Positions 36,252 through 45,575 of a DNA stretch of 64,000 nucleotides are shown piece by piece. Each line of letters begins with the position of its first letter. The first letter of the stretch is position 1. The stretch comes from Leptolyngbya sp. FACHB-261 (lineage in GTDB: Bacteria > Cyanobacteriota > Cyanobacteriia > FACHB-261). The notes below the pieces were generated by a model, which ran no database searches, was not told where the DNA came from, and saw only the letters and a list, made by a program, of their open reading frames with translations. The stretch spans positions 868,001 to 932,000 of the forward strand of contig NZ_JACJPL010000027.1 in the NCBI RefSeq assembly GCF_014696065.1, written 5' to 3'. Made by a program: the position numbers and the translations under genes.

Positions 36252-37643
36252 CTACTGCTGAGCCTCCAGCAAAATCCGATCGGTGAGCTGACGCAGTAAC
36301 TGAGCAGTTGCAGGATCCGTCTTCTGAAGCTGCGCCGTTTTGTCACAGCTGTAGATCACCGTTGTGTGATCCTTACCGCCAAACACCTCACCGATTTTTG
36401 GCAGGCTTAGGCCTGTATGCTGACGCACCAAATACATGGCAATTTGCCGAGGCTGAGAGATCTCTCGACGGCGCGAGTTGCTCTTAAGGTCATCAACAGT
36501 GATATTAAAGTGCTCAGCTACCGTTTTCAGGACCAGTTCGGGTGATACCTCTACCTTGCCGTTAGGCGGATCGAGAACTGGTGCGATGTTCTCCACTGAC
36601 ATCGGCAACCCGGAGATTGAAATGTAGGCCACTGCTCGAATTAGTGCTCCTTCCAGTTCACGGATATTAGAGGTGTAACTGCTGGCAATGTAATGAATCA
36701 CTTCCTGAGGCAGCCGAATGCGCTCGTACTCCGCCTTCTTTTGGAGAATTGCCATGCGGGTTTCTAGATCCGGTGGCTGAATGTCAGCAATCAAGCCCAT
36801 CGAGAAACGAGAGCACAAACGTTCTTGGAGGCGAGGAATCTGATTAGGAGGACGATCCGAGGCCAAAACCACTTGCTTACCTGCTTCATGCAAGGTGTTG
36901 AACGTGTGGAAAAACTCTTCCTGGGTGTATTCCTTGCCCTCAATAAACTGAATATCGTCCACTAGCAGCACATCGACATCCCGATAGTGCTCCCGAAAGC
37001 TCTGCATACTGTCTCGACGAATGGCAGTGATCAGGTCGTTGGTGAATTTTTCAGTAGAGACGTAATAGACCCGTGAGTCCGGGCAATTTTCAATGCGGTA
37101 ATGGCCAATGGCTTGCATCAAATGAGTCTTGCCTAGCCCCACCCCTCCGCATAGAAACAGTGGATTGAATTGGATTCCTGGTCGCTCTGCCGCTGCAATC
37201 GCAGCTACATGCGCCATACGATTGTTGGAGCCCACCACAAAACGCGAGAACAGGTATTTGGGGTTCAAGTCATTGGCCTGAACTCCCCCATTGCTGTTTC
37301 CAGCGGCAGCGTTACGCTCCAGAACATGAGGCTCAACCGGTGGCAAAGGCAAGGAACTCTCGACCTCGCCGATCTCCAGGTCTTCTTCGCCCCGAGCAAA
37401 CACGAACTGGACCTCGACTTCCTGACCTAGGACATCGGCGACAATCTCACGAATGGTCAGGTAGTAGTATTTCTTGAGCCAATTGCGGGCAAAGGGGTGG
37501 GGGGTGCGTACTGTTAAACAGCCATCCTCTAGCTTTTCTGCCCGGGTGGACTTGATCCAGGTCTCGAAGGTGGGACGACTGAGTTGCAGCTGCAGGCGGT
37601 CCAGCACTTGTCGCCAGAGCTGGTCGATGGATAGGACGTCCAC
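36252..37643 (-). CDS. dnaA: Chromosomal replication initiator protein DnaA
   Basis: 463 residues from the GTG at 37643, chosen because GGAGACGG lies about 8 bases upstream and the product then begins with the domain I motif [24 protein letters not shown]. An ATG at 37712 would add 23 unconserved residues. Domain III has Walker [11 protein letters not shown], Walker [10 protein letters not shown] and an Arg-finger region. Domain IV ends with the DNA-binding signature [14 protein letters not shown]. DnaA opens the replication origin. It is head-to-head with rpmH, an ancestral arrangement. I did not find clustered DnaA boxes between them. Confidence 0.96.
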   Translation of the reverse strand: MDVLSIDQLWRQVLDRLQLQLSRPTFETWIKSTRAEKLEDGCLTVRTPHPFARNWLKKYYYLTIREIVADVLGQEVEVQFVFARGEEDLEIGEVESSLPLPPVEPHVLERNAAAGNSNGGVQANDLNPKYLFSRFVVGSNNRMAHVAAIAAAERPGIQFNPLFLCGGVGLGKTHLMQAIGHYRIENCPDSRVYYVSTEKFTNDLITAIRRDSMQSFREHYRDVDVLLVDDIQFIEGKEYTQEEFFHTFNTLHEAGKQVVLASDRPPNQIPRLQERLCSRFSMGLIADIQPPDLETRMAILQKKAEYERIRLPQEVIHYIASSYTSNIRELEGALIRAVAYISISGLPMSVENIAPVLDPPNGKVEVSPELVLKTVAEHFNITVDDLKSNSRRREISQPRQIAMYLVRQHTGLSLPKIGEVFGGKDHTTVIYSCDKTAQLQKTDPATAQLLRQLTDRILLEAQQ

Positions 37644-37769
37644 GTGCAAACCGTCTCCGTAGCAAGTCGGGGCGCTGACTCTACCAGAAAGATAAATCAG
37701 GAAGTTCAGCATACGCCTTCCAGCCCCAAATTTTTTGAACGCGGCGAACTCTTTTAAGCTTTTCGTGCC

Positions 37770-37818
37770 ACCACTTGGCGCTCAGTGGTAAATTTGAGAT
37801 TCTGTGGCAATTTGAGAT
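37770..37818. promoter_or_regulatory. Inverted and direct repeats in the dnaA-rpmH intergenic region
   Basis: In the 178-bp divergent region, ACCACT (37770-37775) and AGTGGT (37784-37789) form a 6-bp dyad with an 8-nt centre. AATTTGAGAT occurs twice as a direct repeat (37791-37800 and 37809-37818), the second copy ending four bases before the rpmH start. They could be operator or early-transcript elements. Confidence 0.35.
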
Positions 37819-37821
37819 CTT

Positions 37822-37962
37822 ATGACTAAGCGCACCTTGGGCGGCACCGTCCGCAAGAAAAGACGTACCTCTGGCTTCCGAGCCCGTATGCGAACTCACA
37901 CTGGTCAGAATGTAATTAAGGCCCGTCGCCGCAAAGGTCGCAAGCGCTTAACCACCGTTTAG
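37822..37962 (+). CDS. rpmH: 50S ribosomal protein L34
   Basis: 46 residues: [19 protein letters not shown], followed by [10 protein letters not shown] and a basic tail ending KRLTTV. It is the standard bacterial L34, very rich in Arg and Lys, binding 23S rRNA. ATG start. It is only six bases upstream of rnpA, the classical rpmH-rnpA operon, and starts the plus-strand run rpmH-rnpA-PH-yidC-jag-DUF177. Confidence 0.97.
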   Translation: MTKRTLGGTVRKKRRTSGFRARMRTHTGQNVIKARRRKGRKRLTTV

Positions 37963-37968
37963 GTCAGC

Positions 37969-38316
37969 ATGCTGCCAAGCCAACACCGGCTGCGGCGTCG
38001 CTCTGAGTTCGAGATCGTTTACAGCCGAGGCAGACGTTTTCAAAGTCGTTATCTAGCCTTGAGAGCCTATCGAGACACTAAGAGCCCCTTACGGATTGGG
38101 ATCACCGTCAGCTTGAAGGTCAGTAAGAGGGCGGTGATCCGTAATCGGATTCGTCGCCAAATCCGGGCCGTCCTGCGGCAATGTCTGTCACAATTGGACC
38201 AGTGCTGGCAGCTAGTCATCAGCGTTCGCCCTGGAGCTGATGCCTGCAGCTACTGGCAACTAGAGCAAGAGCTTAAGACACTGCTGACGGACGCTGAGGT
38301 ACTGCATGGCGATTAA
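37969..38316 (+). CDS. rnpA: Ribonuclease P protein component
   Basis: 115 residues. The RnpA signature is seen in LRRRSEFEIVYSRGRRFQSRYL at the N-terminus and KRAVIRNRIRRQIRAVLR (RNR motif) at about 50-67. The protein assists the catalytic RNase P RNA in maturing tRNA 5' ends. The end overlaps the start of the next gene by 11 bp, suggesting translational coupling. Confidence 0.95.
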   Translation: MLPSQHRLRRRSEFEIVYSRGRRFQSRYLALRAYRDTKSPLRIGITVSLKVSKRAVIRNRIRRQIRAVLRQCLSQLDQCWQLVISVRPGADACSYWQLEQELKTLLTDAEVLHGD

Positions 38317-38707
38317 AGAGGATGTCTACCTGGAAAGTGGCCCCCATGTTGGGGACTTGGTGCTGAACATCGTCCTGGCATTTACGGTGATTTGCATTCC
38401 TCTGACGATTGGATCTATTGTCCGAGCGCTATGGGTTCGCTACCGAATCACCAGTCGCCGTATTACGGTAACTGGCGGTTGGAGGGGCCAGAATCGCTCT
38501 GACATCATCTATTCAGAGATTGCCAAGATCATTACTGTCCCCCGAGGTTTTGGCGCCTGGGGCGATATGGTGATCACGCTCAAAGACGGTAGCCGTTTAG
38601 AATTAAAAGCCCTGCCTAACTTCCGAGAGGTTTACGCCTACATCGAAGAGCGCCTTAGCAACAGTGCTCGTCAGGCTAGTGGTTCGCTAGGCAAGGTTAG
38701 TAGCTGA
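38306..38707 (+). CDS. PH domain-containing membrane protein
   Basis: 133 residues. One or two hydrophobic segments (LVLNIVLAFTVICIPLTIGSIVRALW, about 19-44) are followed by a bacterial PH (YdbS-like) domain: YRITSRRITVTGGWRGQNRSDI, EIAKIITVPRGFGAWGDMVITLKDGSRLELK. A gene of this type sits between rnpA and yidC in many cyanobacteria, suggesting a part in membrane protein biogenesis, but no function has been shown. It overlaps rnpA by 11 bp. Confidence 0.87.
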   Translation: MAIKEDVYLESGPHVGDLVLNIVLAFTVICIPLTIGSIVRALWVRYRITSRRITVTGGWRGQNRSDIIYSEIAKIITVPRGFGAWGDMVITLKDGSRLELKALPNFREVYAYIEERLSNSARQASGSLGKVSS

Positions 38708-38898
38708 GCGCTGACACAGCAGCAAGCTGTTAGCCAATGAAGTCTGCATAAAGTCAAGGTTATAGGTCCTGCTCCTTAGCTGCTGGACCTGAACTGTACA
38801 ATGACTTGAACTCTGTTACACTCATTGAGTCAGAGTGTGACTATTGCTGAGATAAGTCAGTTCCGTCCAGAGCTTGAGAGCAAATCCCGCGAGGCGAA

Positions 38899-40053
38899 AT
38901 GGATTTCGGTATTGGGTTTCTGTCAAACAATGTCATGCTGCCGTTCCTAGATTTCTTCTACGGAATCGTGCCCAGTTATGGCTTGGCAATCGTGGCGCTG
39001 ACCCTAGCGGTCCGTTTTGCCCTGTATCCTCTGAGCGCAGGCCAAATCCGCAGTATGCGGAAGATGAAAGTGGTGCAGCCGGTAATGCAGCAGCGCCAGA
39101 AGGAGATTCAGGAGCGTTATAAGGACGACCCAGCTAAGCAACAGGAGGAAATGGGCAAGCTCTACAAAGAGTTTGGTAACCCCCTTGCAGGTTGCTTGCC
39201 GCTCGTGATTCAGATGCCAGTTCTATTTGCGCTGTTCGCTACCCTACGGGGTTCGCCCTTCGCTGATGTGAACTACCCAGTGAATCTACAAATTCTGCCC
39301 CGTGAGCAGATGGAGCAGGTGCAGCCTCAAGCATTCGCGACGCCTCCGCAAAATATCTATATCTCTGACAAGGTCCACGAGAAAATCCTGGCTTTACTTC
39401 CAGGGGGAACTCGGTTAGGAGTAGGTGACGAAGTTCATGTTGAGTTGCAGACTCCGCAAGGAACTCCGTTCAGTGAGCTAAACGATCGCTACCCAGACGT
39501 GAACTTAGCTCCTCGCTGGCAGATCACTCAAGGGACCGAGCGGGCAGAGATCGCTGAGGATGGCACACTGATTGCCAAAGAGCCAGGCGATGTCACGTTG
39601 CAAGCAACGGTCCCAGGCTTGGCAGCCAATAAGGGATTTCTCTTCATCCAAGCTCTAGGCCGGGTAGGTGCTTGGGATCCAGATGGCGCAATCCGTTGGG
39701 ATATTGTTGCCATGATTCTGGCTTTCGGTGTGAGCTTGTACGTCAACCAGCTCCTCTCGGGCAGTCAGCAGAGCGCTAATCCTAGTCAGGGCGCAGTCAA
39801 CCAGATCACACCAATCATCTTCTCTGGGATGTTTTTCTTCTTCCCGTTGCCTGCCGGTGTGTTGATGTACATGCTGATCGCCAACATCTTCCAGACGCTT
39901 CAGACCTATATCTTGTCGCGGGAACCGCTGCCTGCTGAGATTCAAAAGCTGGTCGACGAACAAGCGACGCAGGAAGAAAAGAAAGATCAGTCTGCCAAGG
40001 ACAAAGACCGTAGCACGCTTCCTTTTGAGCCAGGGCAAAGGAAAAAAGCATAA
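38899..40053 (+). CDS. yidC: Membrane protein insertase YidC/Oxa1
   Basis: 384 residues, cyanobacterial/chloroplast (Alb3-like) length. [35 protein letters not shown] is the first Oxa1 helix with the conserved Arg. A coiled cytosolic loop ([21 protein letters not shown]) and the [21 protein letters not shown] helix follow. Residues about 170-255 form an inserted beta-rich domain ([25 protein letters not shown]) before the last helices. YidC inserts membrane proteins, including photosynthetic ones, alone or with SecYEG. The tail is charged and Lys-rich, as for ribosome binding. Confidence 0.95.
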   Translation: MDFGIGFLSNNVMLPFLDFFYGIVPSYGLAIVALTLAVRFALYPLSAGQIRSMRKMKVVQPVMQQRQKEIQERYKDDPAKQQEEMGKLYKEFGNPLAGCLPLVIQMPVLFALFATLRGSPFADVNYPVNLQILPREQMEQVQPQAFATPPQNIYISDKVHEKILALLPGGTRLGVGDEVHVELQTPQGTPFSELNDRYPDVNLAPRWQITQGTERAEIAEDGTLIAKEPGDVTLQATVPGLAANKGFLFIQALGRVGAWDPDGAIRWDIVAMILAFGVSLYVNQLLSGSQQSANPSQGAVNQITPIIFSGMFFFFPLPAGVLMYMLIANIFQTLQTYILSREPLPAEIQKLVDEQATQEEKKDQSAKDKDRSTLPFEPGQRKKA

Positions 40054-40085
40054 GCTCGGCTCAGTATGAAGGCGGTGCCACTCCT

Positions 40086-40583
40086 ATGAGCAATGATCCC
40101 TCTGCGCTCGGCAAACAATGGCTGGAGCAATTGCTAAACTTGATGTCTTGCCCTGCAGTGGTCGAGCCGTCGAACCCTCCTCAAGGCGACGACCATTTAA
40201 GTCAGTGGCTTGAGATCGATGAGCAAAACCTAACGCCCCATCAAGTCAATACATTGTTGGGGCGCGAGGGGAGCACCTTAGACGCCATCCAGTACCTAGC
40301 GAACACCACTCTGAATCTGCACGCGAGTCAAGAATCTCAATGTGCTTATACGGTCGAGTTAGCGGGTTATCGGCTGCGTCGCCAAGCAGAGCTACAGGAG
40401 ATAGCAGCAACAGTAGCAGAGCGAGTGCGGGCCAGTGGGGAAGCCTATGAAATGCCTGCTCTCTCCTCTGCTGAGCGCCGACAGGTGCATATGTTCTTCA
40501 AAACTCAGCCTGATTTAGAAAGCTTTAGCCAAGGTCGTGAGCCGGATCGGCGCTTAGTCGTTCGAATGCGGCAGGAAGCTTGA
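40086..40583 (+). CDS. jag: Jag/KhpB family RNA-binding protein (KH and R3H domains)
   Basis: 165 residues. The KH part is around residues 40-85 (NLTPHQVNTLLGREGSTLDAIQYLANTTLN, where GREGSTLDAIQ is the KH GxxG-type loop). The R3H part is at about 95-160 (YRLRRQAELQEIAATVAERVRASGEAYEMPALSSAERRQVHMFF, with the R-x-x-x-H pair). KhpB/Jag binds RNA and, with KhpA, influences cell envelope genes in other bacteria. It lies 32 bp after yidC, as is usual. The N-terminal Jag_N domain is missing or very short. Confidence 0.9.
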   Translation: MSNDPSALGKQWLEQLLNLMSCPAVVEPSNPPQGDDHLSQWLEIDEQNLTPHQVNTLLGREGSTLDAIQYLANTTLNLHASQESQCAYTVELAGYRLRRQAELQEIAATVAERVRASGEAYEMPALSSAERRQVHMFFKTQPDLESFSQGREPDRRLVVRMRQEA

Positions 40584-40636
40584 GTCCTGAGATAAGAGCG
40601 TTCCTCTTGTCTCACTAGTTTGTTTTGATACTGGTT

Positions 40637-41155
40637 ATGGAACTTATTTCTCTGACCCATCTACTCCGTGCCCCTCAGGCTACGGAGGTGATTCGTTTCA
40701 AGGAATTGCTCCCTCATCTGGAGAGTCTGATCCCAGTTCAGGGCGAGATCAAAGTTGTTCATCAGGGCAGCTATTTAGAGGTCTCGGGACAGGCAGAAAC
40801 GATTGTGACTCTGAGCTGTGACCGTTGCTTACAGCAGTACAACTACCGGTTGTCGGTCACACCGAGCGAGTTAATTTGGTTGACAGAGCCGGAGGATGCG
40901 CTCAACTTACCTCAGGAACGAGAAGTCCCTATAGAGGACCTAATCGAGAGCTTGCCACCCAACGGCAGTTTCGACCCAGCAGCTTGGATTTATGAACACC
41001 TCTGCCTAGGGCTACCCCTACGACAAATTTGTGGTGAAGAGTGCCCTGGCACACCACTTGACGCACCTCAACTACAAGAAGCTAGTGAGCAAAGTGTCAA
41101 GGATGGCCGCTGGGCAGCACTTGAACAGTTGAAAGGCAAGTTTTCCCTAAACTAG
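40637..41155 (+). CDS. DUF177 (YceD) family protein
   Basis: 172 residues from ATG 40637 (a TTG at 40625 is less likely). The DUF177 features are LEVSGQAETIVTLSCDRCLQQYNY with a C-x-x-C (CDRC), then DLIESLPPNGSFDPAAWIYEHLCLGLPLRQICGEECPG with a further Cys pair. The four cysteines may bind a metal. YceD-type proteins are tied to 23S rRNA and often precede rpmF; in plants DUF177 acts in chloroplast 23S rRNA processing. It closes the yidC operon; a 19-bp terminator hairpin follows. Confidence 0.88.
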   Translation: MELISLTHLLRAPQATEVIRFKELLPHLESLIPVQGEIKVVHQGSYLEVSGQAETIVTLSCDRCLQQYNYRLSVTPSELIWLTEPEDALNLPQEREVPIEDLIESLPPNGSFDPAAWIYEHLCLGLPLRQICGEECPGTPLDAPQLQEASEQSVKDGRWAALEQLKGKFSLN

Positions 41156-41173
41156 CAATTCGCAAATCTTTGG

Positions 41174-41221
41174 TTCGGGTTGATGGAGTTAACCTTAACA
41201 AATTAACTCCATCAACCCGAA
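41174..41221. terminator. Perfect 19-bp inverted repeat, bidirectional terminator
   Basis: Arms 41174-41192 (TTCGGGTTGATGGAGTTAA) and 41203-41221 pair without mismatch around a 10-nt loop. It is between the convergent DUF177 and ispH genes and is the longest perfect hairpin in the window. Confidence 0.75.
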
Positions 41222-41239
41222 AAGTTAGGAGCTGAGAAG

Positions 41240-42457
41240 TTAGGGATTTTTAAGAGCAAAAATACGCTTGATCACATCTTCAACGACTTTGTCAGGTGTA
41301 GAGGCCCCGGAGGTAATGCCGACGGTAATCTTACCTTCAGGCAGCCAATTCTCTTGAATCTTCAAGTCACCATTGAGAGCTCGGTACTGGATGCGATTGT
41401 CAACTCCGAGCCGCTCAACTTGATCGATGTGATATGAGATCAGCCCCTTAGCTTCGGCGATTTCTTGTAGGTGAGTTGTATTGGAGGAATTAAAACCGCC
41501 AATCACGACCATAACGTCCAGTTCTTCCTCTACTAAGCCAAGCATTGCGTCTTGACGTTCCTGGGTGGCATCGCAGATCGTATTGAAGCTGACAAAGTGC
41601 TCGTTGAGCGTTGCAGGACCGTACTTCTTCATCATGGTGAGTTCAAACAACTTACCAATCTGCTCAGTTTCGCCTTTGAGCATTGTGGTTTGATTAGCAA
41701 TCCCCACCCGTTCTAAATCGCAGTCAGGGTCAAAACCAGCAGAACTTGCTTTGCTAAATTTTTTGAGAAACTCAGCCTTGTCCGCTTCGCTTTTTTGAGC
41801 ATCGGGCTTAAGAATATAGTTGCAAACGTATTCGGCTTGCTCCAAATTTAGAACTACCAGATATTTGTCAGCGTGAGAACTGGTAGCAATTGTTTCTTCA
41901 TGGTTATATTTGCCGTGGATGATTGAGGTGCACTCTTTCTTTTTGTGCTTCTCAACACTAGTCCACACTTTAGACACCCAGGGACAGGTAGTGTCCATAA
42001 TCGTGCAACCTTTACTACTGAGCAGTTGCATCTCCTGAACACTGGCTCCAAAGGCAGGCAAGATCACTACATCGCCGGTCTCTACTTTGGAAAAATCCTT
42101 ACTGCCCTGTTCATCGACCGATACAAACGCCACGTTCATCTGGCGTAAGTTCTCGTTGACAAGTGGATTGTGAATGATTTCGTTAGTGATCCAAATGCGC
42201 TCTGCAGGAAACTGGCGGCGGGTTTCATAAGCCATTGAAATTGCCCGCTCTACCCCCCAACAGAAGCCAAAGGCCTCAGCTAGCCGGATGGTCACATTGC
42301 CCTGGGTGAGGCTATGACCATTGCTGCGGATCTGCTGAATCAGTTGGCTCTGATATTCACTCTCCAGCGTGGGGGCAATTTCCTCTTCCCGGCCAAAGCC
42401 CTTGCGGTGATAGTTCTCAGAGCTGTGGAGCGACCGTCGCAGTGCCTTGGTATCCAT
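41240..42457 (-). CDS. ispH: 4-hydroxy-3-methylbut-2-enyl diphosphate reductase
   Basis: 405 residues, the long form typical of cyanobacteria and plants (about 100 longer than in E. coli). The Fe-S cysteines are in [23 protein letters not shown] and [12 protein letters not shown], with [15 protein letters not shown] and HGKYNHEE supplying the substrate His residues. [16 protein letters not shown] is the standard C-terminus. IspH makes isopentenyl and dimethylallyl diphosphate in the last MEP-pathway step, using ferredoxin electrons. ATG start. It opens an isoprenoid neighbourhood with ispF, crtB, crtP and dxr. Confidence 0.97.
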   Translation of the reverse strand: MDTKALRRSLHSSENYHRKGFGREEEIAPTLESEYQSQLIQQIRSNGHSLTQGNVTIRLAEAFGFCWGVERAISMAYETRRQFPAERIWITNEIIHNPLVNENLRQMNVAFVSVDEQGSKDFSKVETGDVVILPAFGASVQEMQLLSSKGCTIMDTTCPWVSKVWTSVEKHKKKECTSIIHGKYNHEETIATSSHADKYLVVLNLEQAEYVCNYILKPDAQKSEADKAEFLKKFSKASSAGFDPDCDLERVGIANQTTMLKGETEQIGKLFELTMMKKYGPATLNEHFVSFNTICDATQERQDAMLGLVEEELDVMVVIGGFNSSNTTHLQEIAEAKGLISYHIDQVERLGVDNRIQYRALNGDLKIQENWLPEGKITVGITSGASTPDKVVEDVIKRIFALKNP

Positions 42458-42854
42458 GCTTAGCCTATGGTTTCAGGTCCGTCAGTAGACTGAATTCTCA
42501 GCTTTGATCTTACGGTCTTCCGGGCACCTGTTTCGGCTGCCAGTAGGAGTGAGTTGACCAGCTCTCGCAGATTCGTCCTTTACTGGGACTTTATTCAGAT
42601 CCTGAGCTTTCTTAAATTTATAGTCACTGCTACATCTCCTCCGTATATCTACTTAACTCAGCAGCCACAATACAAATAACTGCTTTAAGGGCAAGCTTTG
42701 GGCCTAATACCGAGTTTTAGGCTGTTTTTCGTCGTTTTCTGCCTTTAAACCACTACTCAGGCTAGCTTCAACGCAGCTATATTTCCCTGCGATTACATAC
42801 ATTGACACCGATAATTTCTCAGCATTTCCACTGAGGGGCTCCTTCTTACTGGAA
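42458..42854. other. Intergenic region before the glycosidase remnant
   Basis: 397 bp, AT-rich, no gene. At its end, AGCATTTCC (42821-42829) and GGAAATGCT (42851-42859) form a perfect 9-bp stem whose right arm covers the ATG at 42855. A TTGACA box occurs at 42802-42807 without a clear -10. Confidence 0.5.
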
Positions 42855-43460
42855 ATGCTGCCTCAGAGTGACTTGGTAAATTCCTTACAACTTCAATCAG
42901 GTCTGAGTCGAGTAGCTCAAACTCTTGCTCCTAAAGCTGAGATACTCTCAGCTGAAACCTTGCCAGTAGTAACGCAGGTCAGCGAAGACAGTGGTTTGCT
43001 TAATCCGTCACCACTACAGCTTGGAGCGACTTTAAAGTTCAATGCAAGACTCTCAACTGAGATTCAAGATAGCCTGCCAGGAACAGAACCTGGCGTTAAT
43101 CTTGCTCTAGACGATCAACCGTCGTTTGCGCTCGGCACCTCTAACTTAAGCTTGCAATCCGCAACCTATGTCGACCGGGTTCGCAATACGCTTGTGAAAG
43201 CCAATGGAAAGTTACTGCAAACTGCAAGCTTAGCGATCGGCTTTGAGGAGCCGGAAATACGCATGGATGCAGCTACTTTTTTTGAGCCTCATCTTGACCA
43301 GCTAGTCGATAGTGGTTTTAACGCAGTCCGTTTGATGATCTGGAAAGCAAGAGGGGGCTCACCACCTAATACCGTCTATAACAACGACGAAGACTTATAC
43401 CAAAAAATTGTTCGAGTTGTCGATACAGCAACTCGGTGCGGACTGGACATTATTATCTGA
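42855..43460 (+). pseudogene. N-terminal fragment of a cellulase-like glycoside hydrolase
   Basis: 201 codons. Residues 1-120 are an unconserved polar leader. Residues about 125-201 (LAIGFEEPEIRM, FFEPHLDQLVDSGFNAVRLMIWKARGG, DLYQKIVRVVDTATRCGLDIII) look like the first beta/alpha units of a TIM-barrel glycosidase such as GH5-like enzymes, ending where a second strand would begin. The stop follows at once, and the next frame carries a carbohydrate-binding-like domain. The barrel core, with its catalytic glutamates, is absent, so I read this as the front of an internally deleted, frame-shifted gene rather than a functional enzyme. Confidence 0.6.
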
Positions 43461-43851
43461 AGCCGAGGCTATGGCTTTAACCAACTACCGGGTTGAGACT
43501 CTCAATGGCTTCAACTTCATCTCGCTTAAGGGCGGCACTACGACCGAATCCGGTAGCGCTTTAACCACCTTTGCAGGGCCAGCCGGTCAATACGATCTTG
43601 TATTAGGCTATTTCGATGAGGATGACCGCACCTTTGCTCAACTAGAAGTGAAGCTGAATGGAGTCAGCCTTGCCCAGTGGACGCTGACCCAGAAGTTAGG
43701 TTTGATCTCGGTCGTCAGTAAAAATTTAGTCAGACGGACAGTCGGGGTGAACCTCTCGCTTGCCCCTGGGGATCGCATCGAGATCATCGGTAGGGAATCA
43801 CCTGATGAACCAGCTCGGGTTGATTACCTCCAATTCATTCCCGTACTCTAA
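43408..43851 (+). pseudogene. C-terminal carbohydrate-binding-module-like fragment
   Basis: Open in a different frame from the preceding piece and overlapping its end. From about LSEAEAMALTNYRVE on, the sequence is a beta-sandwich resembling a CBM6/35-type or similar sugar-binding domain: FISLKGGTTTESGSALTTFAG, YDLVLGYFDEDDRTFAQLEVKLNG, LAPGDRIEIIGRESPDEPARVDYLQFIPVL. An in-frame ATG at 43471 could start a free-standing domain. Its first 20 codons (from TTG 43408) are only the shifted reading of the glycosidase strand, which places a deletion junction near 43430-43462. Confidence 0.55.
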
Positions 43852-43965
43852 AACACAAGTCACAATGGCTGCGTCTGACCCAGAAGAATCAGTGTGGCAC
43901 AGGGCAGCACGAGGTCCTGCACTCAATTAAGCTGAGAAGTCGAAACGTTTCCACAGCTGAATCTT

Positions 43966-44463
43966 ATGGATCTACGCATTGGCAATGGCTACGATATCCA
44001 TCGACTCGTAGCTGGTCGGCCTCTGATCCTGGGTGGCATTACCGTGCCTCACAGCCTGGGCTTGCTAGGTCATAGCGATGCTGATGTGCTGACCCATGCC
44101 CTAATGGACGCTATGTTGGGCGCATTGGCTCTAGGCGATATCGGACATTATTTTCCACCGTCTGATCCACGCTGGGCTGGGGCGGACAGCATTGAATTGC
44201 TGCGCCAAGTTGATGGTCTGATTCGGGAGCGTGGCTGGCGGGTTGGCAATTTAGATGCAGTGGTGGTGGCGGAGCGACCCAAGCTGAAGCCACATCTCAG
44301 TGCAATGAGAGACCGTTTGAGTGCAGCTCTCGATCTCAAACCTGACCAAGTAAGCGTCAAGGCTACAACTAATGAGGAGTTAGGACCGGAAGGACGACAG
44401 GAGGGGATTGCTGCCTACGCAGTCGCCCTGTTGGTGAAGGACGCTACAAATTTGGAGCTATAA
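43966..44463 (+). CDS. ispF: 2-C-methyl-D-erythritol 2,4-cyclodiphosphate synthase
   Basis: 165 residues, normal length. [10 protein letters not shown] provides metal ligands D9 and H11; [32 protein letters not shown] is the signature with a further metal His; [14 protein letters not shown] and [23 protein letters not shown] complete the active site. The trimeric zinc enzyme forms the cyclic diphosphate of the MEP pathway. ATG start. Next to ispH, separated only by the glycosidase remnant. Confidence 0.97.
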   Translation: MDLRIGNGYDIHRLVAGRPLILGGITVPHSLGLLGHSDADVLTHALMDAMLGALALGDIGHYFPPSDPRWAGADSIELLRQVDGLIRERGWRVGNLDAVVVAERPKLKPHLSAMRDRLSAALDLKPDQVSVKATTNEELGPEGRQEGIAAYAVALLVKDATNLEL

Positions 44464-44510
44464 ATTCACAAAAATCAGCTTAAAAGTCCACTAAAGGATA
44501 CCTCGGTGGT

Positions 44511-44900
44511 ATGACGTACTGGGCGATCCTCGCCCACAATGGAATGTTGAGAGCCCTCCGCACACCCTACCCCATGAATATTCCTGCCTCTGATCTCATT
44601 GACACCATTGAGCGTTACCGTCAGGCTGAGGCTCTAGTCCGAGCCCATTTATTGTGTCGAATTCATGGGGCAGTCTTCGTCCTGGTTAACTTTCTGTTCT
44701 TGGCCCTGGATTCAGTAGATGGTCATGTTGACTGGGAGCGATGGGCCTTTGCTGCCTGGCTACCACTACTGCTAGGACACTATGTCATTGCCTTTCCTCT
44801 GTTTCATCGCCTGGATCGCTCCTTCCGCCGCCAAGTCCGTCGTGAGTTGCCCGAGTACCGGCTGGCACGCAGTTTTGCCCGTAGACAGTCTACAAACTGA
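44511..44900 (+). CDS. 2TM domain-containing membrane protein
   Basis: 129 residues. Two hydrophobic segments (CRIHGAVFVLVNFLFLAL and WAFAAWLPLLLGHYVIAFPLF), with a conserved His in each and a basic tail (FRRQVRRELPEY), match the 2TM domain, found alone or fused to histidine kinases. The first 21 residues are poorly conserved; an internal ATG encoding MNIPASDLIDTIER may be the true start, although AAGGA precedes the first ATG at about 12 bases. Function unknown. Confidence 0.72.
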   Translation: MTYWAILAHNGMLRALRTPYPMNIPASDLIDTIERYRQAEALVRAHLLCRIHGAVFVLVNFLFLALDSVDGHVDWERWAFAAWLPLLLGHYVIAFPLFHRLDRSFRRQVRRELPEYRLARSFARRQSTN

Positions 44901-44958
44901 GTTCAGAAACTGAATCTAGTGAGAGCTACGCAGATGATTCTTGGTCTGTTGAGCTACC

Positions 44959-45546
44959 GTGACGCCTAGATCTCCCCAAGCACAACCTCTTACCCTGCAA
45001 GTTGCTCTCAAAGAATGGGCCGTCGTTTGTGCTGCCTTGGCCAGTGGCTTACAGACGATCTCGCTGCGTAAAGGTGGTATCCGCGATCTACGCGGGGTTT
45101 TCTCGCCAGAACACTCAACCTTCTGGCTCTATCCCACATTCGACCATCAGAAGGCAGAGCAGCTTCAGCCGACCTACCACACGCTTTTGGAGCAGGTTGT
45201 GCACCACCGTCCAAGAGTTGGGCAACTCCATATGGACACCTTTGCGGTAGTTGAGCAGATTAGAACAGTCAGCAACCGGGATTGGCTCAAAAGCACTCTA
45301 GAGCGCACAATCTGGGCTGAGAGCTACGTCGATTTGAGGTTCGATTACAAGCCCCAGAAGCCGCTTTATCTGCTGATTCTAAGGGTTTATCGTCTACCAA
45401 CTGCTCATGCCGTGCAAGAACTTGAGCGCTATGCGGGCTGCATTAGTTGGGTTGACCTAGAGGTGCCTCTAACAACTGCTGGCGCTGAACCCGTCCTTAA
45501 TGATCTGGAGTTCGCGCGATGCACGGCTCCTTTCACTGAGATCTAG
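44959..45546 (+). CDS. DUF1802 family protein
   Basis: 195 residues, GTG start. DUF1802 features: ALKEWAVVCAALASGLQTISLRKGGI at about 16-41, FWLYPTFDHQKAEQL, then a C-terminal half with LYLLILRVYRLPTAHAV and a closing Trp-containing strand (GCISWVDLEVPL). The family occurs in cyanobacteria and some other bacteria; no function is known. The first half hints at a Nudix-like or small nuclease-like alpha/beta fold, but I cannot assign it. Convergent with crtB. Confidence 0.85.
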   Translation: MTPRSPQAQPLTLQVALKEWAVVCAALASGLQTISLRKGGIRDLRGVFSPEHSTFWLYPTFDHQKAEQLQPTYHTLLEQVVHHRPRVGQLHMDTFAVVEQIRTVSNRDWLKSTLERTIWAESYVDLRFDYKPQKPLYLLILRVYRLPTAHAVQELERYAGCISWVDLEVPLTTAGAEPVLNDLEFARCTAPFTEI

Positions 45547-45549
45547 GAT

Positions 45550-45574
45550 GCAAGCTTTGGGGCAGCAAGCTTGC
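45550..45574. terminator. Inverted repeat between DUF1802 and crtB
   Basis: GCAAGCTT (45550-45557) and AAGCTTGC (45567-45574), an 8-bp perfect stem with a 9-nt loop filling the 29-bp convergent gap. No T-tract. Confidence 0.5.
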
Positions 45575-45575
45575 G

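Noticed and set aside
36905-36913. DnaA box TGTGGAAAA inside dnaA
   Set aside because: It is a single copy within coding sequence; no cluster is present in the dnaA-rpmH spacer.
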